Shown piece by piece: positions 26,447 to 35,993 of a stretch of DNA of 64,000 nt. A model generated the notes under the pieces. That model ran no database searches. It had not been told where the DNA came from and saw only the letters and a program-made list of their open reading frames with translations. Location: the NCBI GenBank assembly GCA_035910535.1, contig JAMHXF010000083.1:136579-200578 (forward strand), read 5' to 3'. Made by a program: the position numbers and the translations under genes. This stretch comes from Archangium_A sp035910535. Lineage in GTDB: Bacteria > Myxococcota > Myxococcia > Myxococcales > Myxococcaceae. Every line of letters begins with the position of its first letter. Position 1 is the stretch's first letter.

Positions 26447-27939
26447 AGCGCCGCGCCATCGTGGTGGGTGCCGGGGTCGGCGGGCTCACGGCGGCCATGA
26501 AGCTCGCGCACGGCGGGCTCGACGTGACGTTGTTCGAGAAGCAGTCGGGGCCCGGCGGTCGCTGCGGGCGCGTTTCGTTCGACGGGTTCGCGTTCGACCT
26601 CGGGCCCACGATTCTGTTGATGCCGCACGTGCTCGAAGCCGCGTTCGAGTCGGTCGGCCGCTCGCTGAGGGACTACCTGACGCTCGTGCGCTGCGACCCG
26701 CACTACCGCGTGCACTACCGCGACGGCTCACGCTTCATGTTGTGGACTGATCCGCAGCGCATGCGTGAAGAGCTCGAGCGCCTCGAGCCCGGCAGCGCCG
26801 CGAAGTACGCCGAGTTCATCGCGCATGGTCGCAAGCAGTACGACACCGCGTTCCCCCGCTTCATCAGCAAGCACTTCGACTCGGTGTGGCCCTTCGTGGC
26901 GCCGTCGAACGTGCCCGCGATTCTTCAGGTCGGCGCGCTCAAGAAGTTGTGGCCGCACGTCGGCGGCTTCTTCCGCGACGCGCGGCTGCGGCAGGCGCTG
27001 AGCTTTCAGACCATGTACCTAGGCCTCTCTCCGTGGGACGCGCCGGCGGTCTTCTCGCTGCTGCCCTTCACCGAAGCCGAGCACGGCATCTGGTTCCCCG
27101 AAGGCGGGCTGTATGCCGTGCCGCTCGCGCTCGAGAAGGTGTGCCGCGAAGAGGGCGTGACGTTGAAGTACGGCACGTCGATTCGCCGCTTCGTCGTCGA
27201 AGGTGGCCGCGCGGTCGGCGTGGAGCTCGAAGACGGCACCATCGAGCGCGCCGACGTGGTGCTGTGCAACGCCGACTACGCGCACGCGGTGAAGTCGTTT
27301 CTGCCCGAGCCGGTGGCCGCCAGACGCAGCGCGCAGGTCGAGCGCCGTCGCTTCACGTCGTCGGGGTACATGCTGTACCTCGGGCTCTCGAAGCAGGTGC
27401 CCGAGCTGCTGCACCACAACGTCTTCTTCGGCGGCGACTTCGAAGGCAGCTTCGGCGACATCTTCACGCGCCGCCGCGTGCCCGCAGACGTCAGCTTCTA
27501 CGTGAACGCGCCCTCGCGCACCGGCCAGGGCTTCGCTCCCGAGGGCAAAGACGCGCTGTACGTGTTGGTGCCCGTGCCCGAGCAGAACGAAGGCGTCGAC
27601 TGGAAGGTCGAAGGCCCGCGCGTCCGAGAGCAGGTGCTCGCGCGCCTCGCGCACGAAGGCTACGGAGACCTGCGGCTGCTCATCGAGCGCGAGCGCGTGG
27701 TGACGCCCGACGACTGGGCCAGCGACCTGAACCTCGCGCGCGGCTCGAACTTCGGGCTCGCGCAGAGCTTCTGGCAAATCGGCCCGTTCCGCCCGACGGT
27801 GCGCGACCCCGACGTCGGCGGCCTGTTCTGGTGCGGCGCTTCGATTCAGCCGGGCACCGGCGTGCCGACGGTGATGTTGAGCGCCGGCTTCGCGGTCGAC
27901 GCGATTCGTGAAGAGCTGGGCGTGGAGGTGGCGGCATGA
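26443..27939 (+). CDS. crtI: Phytoene desaturase (CrtI family, copy 1)
   Basis: The product has 498 residues with a GTG start overlapping the crtE stop. The N-terminal FAD-binding motif is VVGAGVGGLTAAMKLAHGG. The CrtI-typical GPGGRCGRVS and DLGPTILLMPHVL follow, and the C-terminal signature GLFWCGASIQPGTGVPTVML is present. It should introduce double bonds into phytoene or an intermediate. Myxococcus xanthus splits phytoene-to-lycopene desaturation between two CrtI-type proteins, and two further CrtI-like enzymes occur in this cluster, so the exact step here is inferred. Confidence 0.88.
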   Translation: MKRRAIVVGAGVGGLTAAMKLAHGGLDVTLFEKQSGPGGRCGRVSFDGFAFDLGPTILLMPHVLEAAFESVGRSLRDYLTLVRCDPHYRVHYRDGSRFMLWTDPQRMREELERLEPGSAAKYAEFIAHGRKQYDTAFPRFISKHFDSVWPFVAPSNVPAILQVGALKKLWPHVGGFFRDARLRQALSFQTMYLGLSPWDAPAVFSLLPFTEAEHGIWFPEGGLYAVPLALEKVCREEGVTLKYGTSIRRFVVEGGRAVGVELEDGTIERADVVLCNADYAHAVKSFLPEPVAARRSAQVERRRFTSSGYMLYLGLSKQVPELLHHNVFFGGDFEGSFGDIFTRRRVPADVSFYVNAPSRTGQGFAPEGKDALYVLVPVPEQNEGVDWKVEGPRVREQVLARLAHEGYGDLRLLIERERVVTPDDWASDLNLARGSNFGLAQSFWQIGPFRPTVRDPDVGGLFWCGASIQPGTGVPTVMLSAGFAVDAIREELGVEVAA

Positions 27940-28805
27940 GCAGCTCGCTCGCACTCGGCTACCGCTCGGCGCAGGGCGTGACGAAGCACCACGCGAAGAG
28001 CTTCTACTTCTCGTCGTCGGCGCTCTTTGGGGCGCGGCGCCGCGGGGCGTTCGCGCTCTACGCGTTCTGTCGGCGCCTCGACGACGTCGTCGACTCACCG
28101 CAGCCGGGCGTGTCGCTCACACAGGCGCTGGAGCTCGCCCACGCCGTGGTGCGCGCCGTGTTTCAAGGCTCGGTGACGATTGGCGTGACGTGGCCCGAAG
28201 AAGAGCAGCTCGCGCTCATCGACACCGTCAAGCGCTTCGGCATCGCCGAGCAGCCGTTTCACGACCTCATCGCCGGCATGGAGATGGACACCGTGAAGTC
28301 GCGCTACGCGAGCTGGGCGGAGCTCGAGCTGTATTGCTACCGCGCGGCGGGCACCGTGGGTTTGATGATGGCGCCGCTGCTGGGCACGACGAACGAGACG
28401 GCGCTGCAGCACGCGGCAGACCTCGGGCGCGGCATGCAGTTGACGAACATTCTGCGCGACGTGAAGGAAGACCTCGCGCGCGGCCGCGTGTACCTGCCGC
28501 AAGACGAGCTGGCGGCGCACGGCGTGACGGAGGCGATGCTGGCGCGCGGCGTGGTGACGAACGAAATCCGTGCGCTGTTCGCGGTGCAGATTCAACGCGC
28601 GCGCAACTTGTATGCGTCAGGTGAGGCGGGCGCGAAGTGGTTGCCGGGCTTCAGCGCGCCGCGCGTGGTGCAGCTGTTGTCGAGCATCTACGGGGGAATT
28701 CTCGACGTCATCGAGGCGCGCGGCTTCGACGTCTTCACCTCGCGTGTCTCGGTCTCGAAGGCGGGCAAGTTGTGGCGGCTGCTGAAGGTGCTGGTGGGCG
28801 CATGA
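27936..28805 (+). CDS. crtB: Phytoene synthase
   Basis: The product has 289 residues. It condenses two geranylgeranyl diphosphates to phytoene. The first Asp-rich motif is FCRRLDDVVDSPQ, the second is LTNILRDVKEDLARGRVYLP, and AKSFYFSS near the N-terminus is family-typical. The ATG overlaps the crtI stop by 4 bases (ATGA), and its own end overlaps crtD in the same way. Length is normal. Confidence 0.93.
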   Translation: MSSSLALGYRSAQGVTKHHAKSFYFSSSALFGARRRGAFALYAFCRRLDDVVDSPQPGVSLTQALELAHAVVRAVFQGSVTIGVTWPEEEQLALIDTVKRFGIAEQPFHDLIAGMEMDTVKSRYASWAELELYCYRAAGTVGLMMAPLLGTTNETALQHAADLGRGMQLTNILRDVKEDLARGRVYLPQDELAAHGVTEAMLARGVVTNEIRALFAVQIQRARNLYASGEAGAKWLPGFSAPRVVQLLSSIYGGILDVIEARGFDVFTSRVSVSKAGKLWRLLKVLVGA

Positions 28806-30226
28806 AGCGCGTCGCCGTCATCGGAGGTGGCCTGGGTGGCATGACCGCCGCCGCGGAGCTCGCGCGCGCGGGCCACGAGGTCACGCTCTTCGAGCAGGCC
28901 GCGACGCTCGGCGGGAAAGCGCAGCTCGTCTCGCGCAACGGCGTTCGCCTCGACACCGGGCCCACGCTGCTGACGATGCCGCACGTCGTGCAGGCCACCT
29001 TCGAGCGGCTCGGCGCGAGCGACCTGCTGCCCGACTTTCATCGCCTCGCGCACCACGCCCGCTACACGTGGAGCGACGGCCGCGCCTTTGATTGCTCCGA
29101 CGACCTCGAGGCGACGGTGAAGTCTGCCTCGCACTTCGAAGACGGCGACGCGCTCCGTCGTTTCTATGTCGACGCGGCGAGCATTCACCACGCGGCGGGC
29201 GAGCCGTACCTCGAGGCGCCCTTCGAAGGCACCCTGGCCTTCATGACGCGCGTGGCCCGACGTGGCGTCGCCGCAGCGCTCGCGGGCCTCAAGATGTCGT
29301 CGCTCGACGCGCTCGCGCGCAAGCACCTGCACTCGCCGCAGCTGCAGCAGTTCGTCGGGCGCTTCGCGACGTACGCCGGCGCGTCACCGTATGAGGCGAG
29401 CGCGGCGTTCGCGCTCATTCCCCACATCGAGCGCGCGTTCGGGGTGCACCACGTCGAAGGCGGCATGGCGTCGCTGGTGCATGCCTTCGCTTCGGTGCTG
29501 CCGCGCCTGGGCGTCGTCGTGAAGCTCGGTACGCGCGCCGCGTGGCGTGAAGAGCGCGGTCAGCTCATCGTCGGCTCGAAGGGCGCAGAGGACCGCTTCG
29601 ACTCCATCGTGGTGAATGACGACCCGCTCCGCGACTCCGACGCGCCGCGCGCGCTGTCGGGCTACGTGCTGTTGCTCGACGTCGACCGTCGCCTCGCGTT
29701 GCCGCACCACAGCGTCGCCTTCACCGACGACCCGCGCTCCGAGTTCGCGGCGCTCTTCCGCGGGGAAATGCCGGCGGCCACCACGGTCTACGTCTGTCAC
29801 CCCGCAGCGAGCGATGCGTCAGTCGCGCCGGCTGGCCGCAGCGGGCTGTTCGTGATGGTGAACGCGCCGTCGCTGCGCGACGCCACCGACGCGGCGAAGT
29901 GGAGCGAGCACGGGCCTCGCTTGCGCGCGTTGTGCATCGACACCGTGCGCCGGCTCTCGCCCGAGTCGCGCGCCGCGAACATGGAGGTGCTGGGGGAGCG
30001 CTCCCCGGTCGACCTGCAGAACGCGGGCGCGCCGGGTGGCTCCATTTACGGCTTTCTGCCGCATGGAAAGTTCGGCCCGTTCAACCGCCCGCGCATGCGT
30101 GCGCGTACGCGCGGCGTGTTCTTCGCGGGCGGTGGAACGCACCCGGGCGGCGGCGTGCCCATGGTGATGCTCTCGGGTCACTTCGCGTCGACGCTCGTGC
30201 AGCAGCACCTCGAGGGCCGGTCATGA
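28802..30226 (+). CDS. crtD: CrtD-like carotenoid desaturase (CrtI family, copy 2)
   Basis: The product has 474 residues from the ATG at 28802. The FAD motif is VAVIGGGLGGMTAAAELARAG, with GGKAQ and DTGPTLLTMPHVV following and FFAGGGTHPGGGVPMVML near the C-terminus. The GGKAQ variant and its position directly before crtC favour a hydroxycarotenoid 3,4-desaturase (CrtD) role over phytoene desaturation. This assignment rests on context, and another desaturation step is possible. Confidence 0.75.
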   Translation: MKRVAVIGGGLGGMTAAAELARAGHEVTLFEQAATLGGKAQLVSRNGVRLDTGPTLLTMPHVVQATFERLGASDLLPDFHRLAHHARYTWSDGRAFDCSDDLEATVKSASHFEDGDALRRFYVDAASIHHAAGEPYLEAPFEGTLAFMTRVARRGVAAALAGLKMSSLDALARKHLHSPQLQQFVGRFATYAGASPYEASAAFALIPHIERAFGVHHVEGGMASLVHAFASVLPRLGVVVKLGTRAAWREERGQLIVGSKGAEDRFDSIVVNDDPLRDSDAPRALSGYVLLLDVDRRLALPHHSVAFTDDPRSEFAALFRGEMPAATTVYVCHPAASDASVAPAGRSGLFVMVNAPSLRDATDAAKWSEHGPRLRALCIDTVRRLSPESRAANMEVLGERSPVDLQNAGAPGGSIYGFLPHGKFGPFNRPRMRARTRGVFFAGGGTHPGGGVPMVMLSGHFASTLVQQHLEGRS

Positions 30227-31104
30227 CGGCGGTGCTCCCGACGCGCAGCGGTGCGTACCGTTGGTACTACTTCGACGTCAGCGCGGGCGACTACACGGCC
30301 GTCGTCATCTTCATGGTCGGCTCGTTGTTCTCGCCTCGCTACGCGCGGGCCATTCGCAGAGGCGCGAGCCCGCAGGCGCACTCGGCGGTGAACTTCGCGC
30401 TCTACGAAAAGGGCGAGCCGAAGCAGTGGGTGCTCACTGAGTACCAACAGGTCTCGCTCGAGGACGACGCGAAGACGCTGCGCATCGGCGGCTCGTCGGT
30501 GCGGTGGAACGTCGACGGCAGCATCTCTGTGTCGGTGGTGGACCGCACGCCGCTGTGGGGCAAACCGGCGCAGGTCGAGCTGCACGTGGTGCCTGAAGCG
30601 CGCGGCCACGAGGCGTTCCAGCTCGTCGAGGGCCTGCCGCACTGGTGGCAGCCGTACGCGCCGCGCGCGAGCACGAAGCTGTCGTTGCCGCTGCACGGGC
30701 TCGAGCTCGAAGGGCGCGGGTACCACGACGGGAACCACGGCGAGACGCCGCTCGGCACGGACCTCCACGGGTGGGACTGGCTGCGCACGCACGACGGAGC
30801 GTCGACGCGCGTCGTGTACCGCCCCTGGCACGACGGCGTGACGCCGCTGCATGTCGAGGCGCGAGAGGGCGGCGTTCACCACGCGCGCGCCGCGACGACT
30901 CCGGTGCAGACCACGAAGACGAAGTGGGGCCTCCCGGTGCCGACCGGCGCGTCGTTGCTCGAGTCGTCTCCGTTCTACGCGCGCCTCGAGTCAGGCAGCG
31001 CGGCGTCGCACAGCATCTGCGAGGTGGCCGACTTCAAGCGCTTCAGGTCTCCGCTCATCAGGTGGATGGCGCACTTCCGCACCCGCGTGGAGGCCTCGCC
31101 GTGA
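30223..31104 (+). CDS. crtC: Carotenoid 1,2-hydratase (CrtC family)
   Basis: The product has 293 residues; the ATG at 30223 overlaps the crtD stop. Family stretches are visible: WYYFDVSAGDYTAVVIFMVG, GSLFSPRYARAIRRGA, SAVNFALYEKG and GRGYHDGNHGETPL. CrtC adds water across the terminal 1,2 double bond of an acyclic carotene, making the 1-hydroxy group needed for glycosylation. It lies between crtD and the glycosyltransferase, in the order expected for hydroxylated, glycosylated carotenoids. Confidence 0.85.
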   Translation: MTAVLPTRSGAYRWYYFDVSAGDYTAVVIFMVGSLFSPRYARAIRRGASPQAHSAVNFALYEKGEPKQWVLTEYQQVSLEDDAKTLRIGGSSVRWNVDGSISVSVVDRTPLWGKPAQVELHVVPEARGHEAFQLVEGLPHWWQPYAPRASTKLSLPLHGLELEGRGYHDGNHGETPLGTDLHGWDWLRTHDGASTRVVYRPWHDGVTPLHVEAREGGVHHARAATTPVQTTKTKWGLPVPTGASLLESSPFYARLESGSAASHSICEVADFKRFRSPLIRWMAHFRTRVEASP

Positions 31105-32108
31105 CCTTCGTGCTCGTCGGGTGGTGTGCGGTGGCCATCGGCTTCACGGTGACGGCGTTGTTGAAGGTGCGCCGCGTGCGCGCCGCGTCGCCCGCTGCGC
31201 TTCGTGAAGTCGTCTTGCTGCGCCCCGTCGACGCGCCGACAGACGTCGAGCTGCAGAACCTCGCAGCGGTGCCCAGCGGCGTCGTGCAGCACATTCTGTC
31301 TCCGTCGCCGCTGGCGGACTCAGCGCGAGAGTTCGTGACGTCTGACCCGCGCGGCTTCAACCGCAAGCTGGGCCACCTTCACAACGCGCTCGCGACGGTC
31401 GACGTCACGGCGCCGGTGCTCATCGCCGACGCTGACGTGCGCGTCGACGCAGCGCTGGTGAACGCGTTGCTCTCTGGCCTCGAGGCTGGTGCCGCGCTCG
31501 CGTGGGCCGCGCCGAGCCCGCAACAGCCGGGCGTCGAGCGTGGGTTGCTCGTGCAGTCGGCGCACAGCTTCGAGGTGCTCGACGCCATCAGCCCCGGCAG
31601 CTCACCGCTCTGCGGCAAGGCGATGGCGCTGAGCCCCGCCGCCATCGAGGTGCTGCGCGCGCTGCCTGACTGCGTCGGTGAAGACCTCGAGCTCTCCGAA
31701 GCGCTGCACCGGCGCGGCCTGCGCACCGCGCTGGTCGGGCGCGCCACGCTGCCGGGTCAGCGCGCGTTGTCGTCGTCGTTCGCGCGCTTCACCCGGTGGA
31801 TGCAGGTGCTCCGCGCGCACCGCGCGGCACTCTTCCCGACGGTTCCGCTGCTCTTCGCGTGTACGCCGCTGCTGCTCGCGGCCTCGTTCGTCTCGCCGCT
31901 GACGCAGGCGCTCGCGGCGGTGCTCTTCTTCACGCGCCTCGCGCTCGCCACGCGCCTCGAGGGCCGCCCGTCGCTCTGGTGGTTCGCAGGTGAGCTGCTC
32001 CTGCTCGCGAGCTGGTGCGCTGCGCTGGCGCAGGGGTCGCGCGTCATGTGGCGTGGGCGCGTGCTGCACATTGCGCGTGACGGTCGCCTCGTGGAGTCGC
32101 CGCGATGA
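31101..32108 (+). CDS. GT21-like membrane glycosyltransferase, probably acting on hydroxycarotenoid
   Basis: The product has 335 residues; GTG at 31101 overlaps the crtC stop (GTGA). It has one N-terminal membrane helix and about two C-terminal ones. The glycosyltransferase-A-fold motifs resemble ceramide glucosyltransferase-type enzymes: GFNRKLGHLHNALATVD, then LIADADVRVD, CGKAMALSP, VGEDLELSEAL and RFTRWMQV. In this operon it likely transfers a sugar to the 1-hydroxyl made by CrtC, as in the carotenoid glucosides known from myxobacteria. The sugar donor is not evident. Confidence 0.72.
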   Translation: MTFVLVGWCAVAIGFTVTALLKVRRVRAASPAALREVVLLRPVDAPTDVELQNLAAVPSGVVQHILSPSPLADSAREFVTSDPRGFNRKLGHLHNALATVDVTAPVLIADADVRVDAALVNALLSGLEAGAALAWAAPSPQQPGVERGLLVQSAHSFEVLDAISPGSSPLCGKAMALSPAAIEVLRALPDCVGEDLELSEALHRRGLRTALVGRATLPGQRALSSSFARFTRWMQVLRAHRAALFPTVPLLFACTPLLLAASFVSPLTQALAAVLFFTRLALATRLEGRPSLWWFAGELLLLASWCAALAQGSRVMWRGRVLHIARDGRLVESPR

Positions 32109-32779
32109 TTCACGCCGCGAAGACACCGCTGCGCACCTGGGCGCTCGGCCACTACGTCGAGTGGAAGCTGCGCTCGAACTTCCGGGGCCTCTGGGCGAGC
32201 GGCGCGCTGCCCGAGGGCGACGAGCCGCTGTTGATGTACGCGAACCACACCAGCTTCTGGGACGGCTTCGCTGCGCACGCGTTCTCGGAGCACCACGGCC
32301 GCGACGGCTACGCGTTGATGGAAGAACACAACCTCGCGCGCTACCGCTTCCTTACGCGCCTGGGTGCGTTCTCGATTCGCCGAGGCGATGCGCGTTCAGC
32401 GCGAGAGACGCTCAAGTACGCCGCGCAGTTGCTCACGCGCCCGCGCGCTGCGGTGTGCGTCTTTCCTCAAGGGGGCCTCGCGCCGCGCGCCAGAGCGCCG
32501 CTGCAGCTCGAAGGTGGGGTCGAGCTGCTCGCGCGCATCACCGGCGTTCGCTGTGTGCCCATGGCGATGCACTTCGGGTTCTTCGAGCACGAGTACCCCG
32601 ACATCGTGCTGCACGTGGGCGCCGCGCACGCGCCCGAGTCGCTGACCTCCATGAGCGCGCGGCTCGATGCGCTCGTCACTTCACAGGCCAACCTCACCTC
32701 GGTCGACGGCCTGACCTCACTTCTGCATGGACGCCGCTCCGTCTCCGAACGATGGGACGCGGCGAGGAGACTCACATGA
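32105..32779 (+). CDS. PlsC-type acyltransferase, probably acylating the carotenoid glycoside
   Basis: The product has 224 residues. The NHx4D-type motif YANHTSFWDG and the second motif VFPQGGLAPR (the usual FPEG becomes FPQG) identify a lysophospholipid-acyltransferase-like fold. No transmembrane helix is obvious. Position after a glycosyltransferase and before carH suggests it esterifies the sugar with a fatty acid, giving carotenoid glycoside esters of the myxobacton type. This is inference from context. Both ends overlap neighbours by 4 bases. Confidence 0.7.
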   Translation: MIHAAKTPLRTWALGHYVEWKLRSNFRGLWASGALPEGDEPLLMYANHTSFWDGFAAHAFSEHHGRDGYALMEEHNLARYRFLTRLGAFSIRRGDARSARETLKYAAQLLTRPRAAVCVFPQGGLAPRARAPLQLEGGVELLARITGVRCVPMAMHFGFFEHEYPDIVLHVGAAHAPESLTSMSARLDALVTSQANLTSVDGLTSLLHGRRSVSERWDAARRLT

Positions 32780-33669
32780 GCGAGCGGGCGTATCGCATCG
32801 CGTTGGCAGCGCAGATCAGCGGAGTCAAAGAGCCCCTCATTCGCCAGTGGGAGCGCCGCTACGGCGTGCTGCACCCTCAGCGCACGCCGGGCGGTTACCG
32901 CACCTACAGCGACGCCGACATCGAGGTGCTCAAGCGGCTCAAGGCGCTCACCACGCAGGGCGTCTCCATTGCCCAGGCGGTGCAGCAGCTGCCGTCGATT
33001 CGGCGCGACGTGAAGGCGACCGCGGAGCTCCCACCGAAGCCCGCGACGACCGAACAACTCATCGCGTGGACGGAGGAAATCTTCGTGGCCGCTGCGCGCT
33101 TCGACCAGCTGCGCGTCGACCTCGTGCTGGGCGAAGTGCTCGCGTCGCTCCCGCCGCTCGCGTTCTACGACGACTTCGTGGGCCCGCTGCTCCGTCAGGT
33201 CGGAGACCACTGGCACGCCGGTGAAATCTCCGTGGCCGAAGAGCACCTCGTCAGTCAGGCCGCGCGCCAGCGCCTCATCGCCTTGCTCGCCGGAGCGCCG
33301 CGGCGCAGCAAGCACCACGTCGTCTGCGCGTGCCCGGCCGACGAAGAGCACGAGCTCGGGCTGCTCGGCGTCGCGCTGCACTTTCGGCACGCCGGTTGGC
33401 GCGTCACCTACCTCGGCGCGCGAACGCCGGCCCTGCAGCTCGCGCGCGTGGTGAAGGGCGCGAAGGCCGACCTCGTGGCGCTCTCAATGATTGGGGAACC
33501 GAAGACGCCCAGGTACCTCGAAGAAATCGCTGCGGCCTTGCCTGAAGGGACGAAGGTCGTCGTCGGTGGCTCAGGCGCGCGGCGCTCGAAGCCGCTCATC
33601 AAGAAGCTGGGCTTCACGCTCGCTGAGTCCACCGCTGACTGCCTGCGCGCGCTCGAGGAAGAAGCATGA
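32776..33669 (+). CDS. carH: CarH-type AdoB12-dependent light-sensing MerR repressor
   Basis: The product has 297 residues; the ATG at 32776 has GAGGAG about 8 bases upstream. The MerR-type winged helix (1-72; LIRQWERRYGVLHPQRTPGG) is followed by a B12-binding helical bundle. That bundle has the CarH light-sensing signature W-x9-E-H (Trp146, Glu156, His157). A Rossmann B12 domain with ExHxxG (Glu190, His192, Gly195) and VVVGGSGA completes it. In CarH proteins, adenosylcobalamin in the dark drives tetramer binding to operators; light cleaves the Co-C bond and frees the promoter. Myxococcus xanthus has tandem carA and carH; here only one copy is present. The repeats at 25346-25378 are the likely operator. 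Confidence 0.9.
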   Translation: MSERAYRIALAAQISGVKEPLIRQWERRYGVLHPQRTPGGYRTYSDADIEVLKRLKALTTQGVSIAQAVQQLPSIRRDVKATAELPPKPATTEQLIAWTEEIFVAAARFDQLRVDLVLGEVLASLPPLAFYDDFVGPLLRQVGDHWHAGEISVAEEHLVSQAARQRLIALLAGAPRRSKHHVVCACPADEEHELGLLGVALHFRHAGWRVTYLGARTPALQLARVVKGAKADLVALSMIGEPKTPRYLEEIAAALPEGTKVVVGGSGARRSKPLIKKLGFTLAESTADCLRALEEEA

Positions 33670-35210
33670 AGGTCGCCATCGTCGGTGCGGGCCCCGGAGG
33701 CCTCGCGTCAGCCATCAACCTTGCGGGGCTCGGCCACGACGTCACTGTTGTGGAAAAAGAGACAATCCCCGGAGGGCGCATGCGCGGGCTCACGTTCGGC
33801 GACTACACCGTCGACACCGGGCCCACGATTCTTCAGCTCCCGCAGGTGCTCGAGAAGGTCTTCACGCGCGCCGGCAAGCGCCTCGAAGACTACGTGACGC
33901 TCAAGGCGCTCGAGCCCAACACGCGGCTGCACTTCTGGGACGGCAGTCAGCTCGACACGTCGCGCGACCCGGTGCGCATGCGTGAATCGCTCGCGAAGTT
34001 GAATGGTGAATTGCCGAAGGCCTACGACCGCTGGCTCGAGAATTCGCGGCGCAAGTACCCCATCGCGTACGAGAAGTTCATCTGCACCAACGCCGAATCG
34101 CTCGGGTACTACGCGCCGTGGCGGCTGCTCGAGACGCTGCCGTTCAAGCCCTGGCAGACGTTGTACCGCCACCTCGACTCGTACTTTCACGACGACCGCG
34201 TCACCTACGCGATGAGCTACCCGTCGAAGTACCTCGGGCTGCACCCCACGACGTGCTCGAGCGTGTTCAGCGTCATCCCGTACCTCGAGGTCGAGTACGG
34301 CGTGTGGCACGTGATGGGCGGCTTCCGTTCGCTGTCGCAGGGCATGGCGAAGTGCGCGGCGGACCTCGGCGTGAAGTTCAAATACTCGTCGCCGGTGAAG
34401 CGGGTCGTCATCGAAGGTGGCGCCGCGAAGGGCGTGGAGTTGAGCAGCGGCGAGCGGTTGAGCTTCGACGCCGTGGTCATCAACGCCGACCTCCCGTACG
34501 CAGCGACGCAGCTGGTGGAGCCTGACGTTCGCGAAGGCACGCAGCTGTCAGACAAGAGCCTCGAGCGCGCGAACTACAGCTGCAGCACGTTCATGATGTA
34601 CCTCGGGCTCGACAAGCGCTTCGACGCGCTGCCGCACCACCTCATCTATTTGTCTGAGGCCGTGCGGCGCACCGACAAGGCGGCGCTCGAAGACCACGCG
34701 GCCGATGTCGACGACCCGCCGTTCTACGTCTGCAACCCCACGCCCGTCGATCGCAGCGGCGTGCCCGACGGCCACTCATCTCTCTATGTGCTGGTGCCGA
34801 CGCCCAACACCGGCCGCGAGGTGAACTGGGAAGACGTGAAGGCGAAGCTGGTCGAGCGCATTCCACAGTGGCTCGAGAAGGTCGGCTTCAAAGACGTCGC
34901 GAAGCACGTCAAAGCCTCGCGCGTCTTCACTGCGCAGACGTGGCGCGACGACTTCAATGTCTTCCGTGGCGCGGTGTTCAACCTGTCACACGACTGGCTG
35001 CAGCTGGGCCCGCTGCGCCCGAAGGTGAAGTCGAAAGACGTCGAGGGGCTCTACTGGGTCGGCGGCGGCACGCACCCCGGCAGCGGGCTGCTCACGATTT
35101 TCGAGAGCGCGAACATCGTCGGCGACTACTTCGCGCGGGAAGCAGGTCGCGGTGGGTTGCCGCAGTGGCCTTTCACACCGCGCGAGCCGTTGAGCGAAGC
35201 CGCGCCGTGA
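33666..35210 (+). CDS. crtI: Phytoene desaturase (CrtI family, copy 3)
   Basis: The product has 514 residues; its ATG overlaps the carH stop. The FAD motif is VAIVGAGPGGLASAINLAGLG, then IPGGRMRGL and DTGPTILQLPQVL. Near the end is GLYWVGGGTHPGSGLLTIFE. Lengths and motifs are those of full phytoene desaturases. In Myxococcus xanthus one phytoene desaturase gene (carC/crtIa) lies away from the crt operon under separate light control. Here this third CrtI-like gene is inside the cluster, so a single promoter may drive the complete pathway. Confidence 0.88.
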   Translation: MKVAIVGAGPGGLASAINLAGLGHDVTVVEKETIPGGRMRGLTFGDYTVDTGPTILQLPQVLEKVFTRAGKRLEDYVTLKALEPNTRLHFWDGSQLDTSRDPVRMRESLAKLNGELPKAYDRWLENSRRKYPIAYEKFICTNAESLGYYAPWRLLETLPFKPWQTLYRHLDSYFHDDRVTYAMSYPSKYLGLHPTTCSSVFSVIPYLEVEYGVWHVMGGFRSLSQGMAKCAADLGVKFKYSSPVKRVVIEGGAAKGVELSSGERLSFDAVVINADLPYAATQLVEPDVREGTQLSDKSLERANYSCSTFMMYLGLDKRFDALPHHLIYLSEAVRRTDKAALEDHAADVDDPPFYVCNPTPVDRSGVPDGHSSLYVLVPTPNTGREVNWEDVKAKLVERIPQWLEKVGFKDVAKHVKASRVFTAQTWRDDFNVFRGAVFNLSHDWLQLGPLRPKVKSKDVEGLYWVGGGTHPGSGLLTIFESANIVGDYFAREAGRGGLPQWPFTPREPLSEAAP

Positions 35211-35270
35211 CGGTGCCATGCGCGATGAACGCGCTCGCGCTCACCGTCGTGACGCGCGAAGGTCGACACC

Positions 35271-35993
35271 ATGAAGCGCGCGCTCATGCTGACGCTGTTC
35301 GCGACTTCCGCGCTGGCGGCGGAGCCCACGATGCGGCGTGAAACGAAGCTCGCGTTCGAAGTCGACGAGGCGTTTCAGAACGAGGGCGGCGTGCAGTTCT
35401 TCTACGAATTCTTCGAGCCCGCGCAGGTCGCTGACGCCGGCGTCGGCACCGACTTCGCGCTGGTGCGAACGCTCGACGACAAGGCGAAGAGCGGCGAGCA
35501 ATTGCACGCGGTGATGAGCCGCATCGTCTACACGCTCGAGCGCGACGTGAGCTTCTTCACCGAAGCCCGCGCGCGCGACGTGAAGTACATCAACACCATC
35601 GCGCCGGAGGTGAAGGCGACGGTCGACGCGAAGGGCGTCTTCCGCACCCGCCAGGCCCCGGCGAACAGCTTCACGGTTGAATGGCAGCAGCCGTTCCCCA
35701 CATCGTCGGCGTACCGCGCGTTTCTGCCGCCCGACGCAGCCATCGACTCCGTCATCGTGCAGCGCAACTTCGACTTCGACCGCATGGTCGGCTTCAAGAC
35801 CGCAGAGCGCGCCGTGACGTGGACCGCGCACCAGTCGCTGGGCGAAGGCCGCACGCGCGTGTTCGTCGTCACCACGAGCCTGATGCACAACATTCCTCCC
35901 GGCTTCATGGGCGGCAAAGAGCGCGTGTACAAAGAGGCCGTCGAGAGCGCGACGCGGCTCATCGGTCGATTGCGCGCCTACAAAGGTCTCTAG
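35271..35993 (+). CDS. Secreted protein of unknown function between crt genes and photolyase
   Basis: The product has 240 residues with a short signal peptide (MKRALMLTLFATSALAAEP). The mature part is an alpha/beta sequence with long amphipathic strands (AVMSRIVYTLERDVSFF; TRVFVVTTSLMHNIPPGF) and ends in a helix. A START/SRPBCC-like lipid-binding fold is possible but not certain. A 60-base gap separates it from the crt genes; its TAG is directly followed by the ATG of the photolyase, so those two are tightly linked. Confidence 0.6.
   Translation: MKRALMLTLFATSALAAEPTMRRETKLAFEVDEAFQNEGGVQFFYEFFEPAQVADAGVGTDFALVRTLDDKAKSGEQLHAVMSRIVYTLERDVSFFTEARARDVKYINTIAPEVKATVDAKGVFRTRQAPANSFTVEWQQPFPTSSAYRAFLPPDAAIDSVIVQRNFDFDRMVGFKTAERAVTWTAHQSLGEGRTRVFVVTTSLMHNIPPGFMGGKERVYKEAVESATRLIGRLRAYKGL

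Noticed and set aside
31990..32775. N-terminal extension of the carH frame
   Set aside because: It overlaps the acyltransferase gene in another frame and lacks domain similarity; ATG 32776 has a ribosome binding site and starts the MerR domain.
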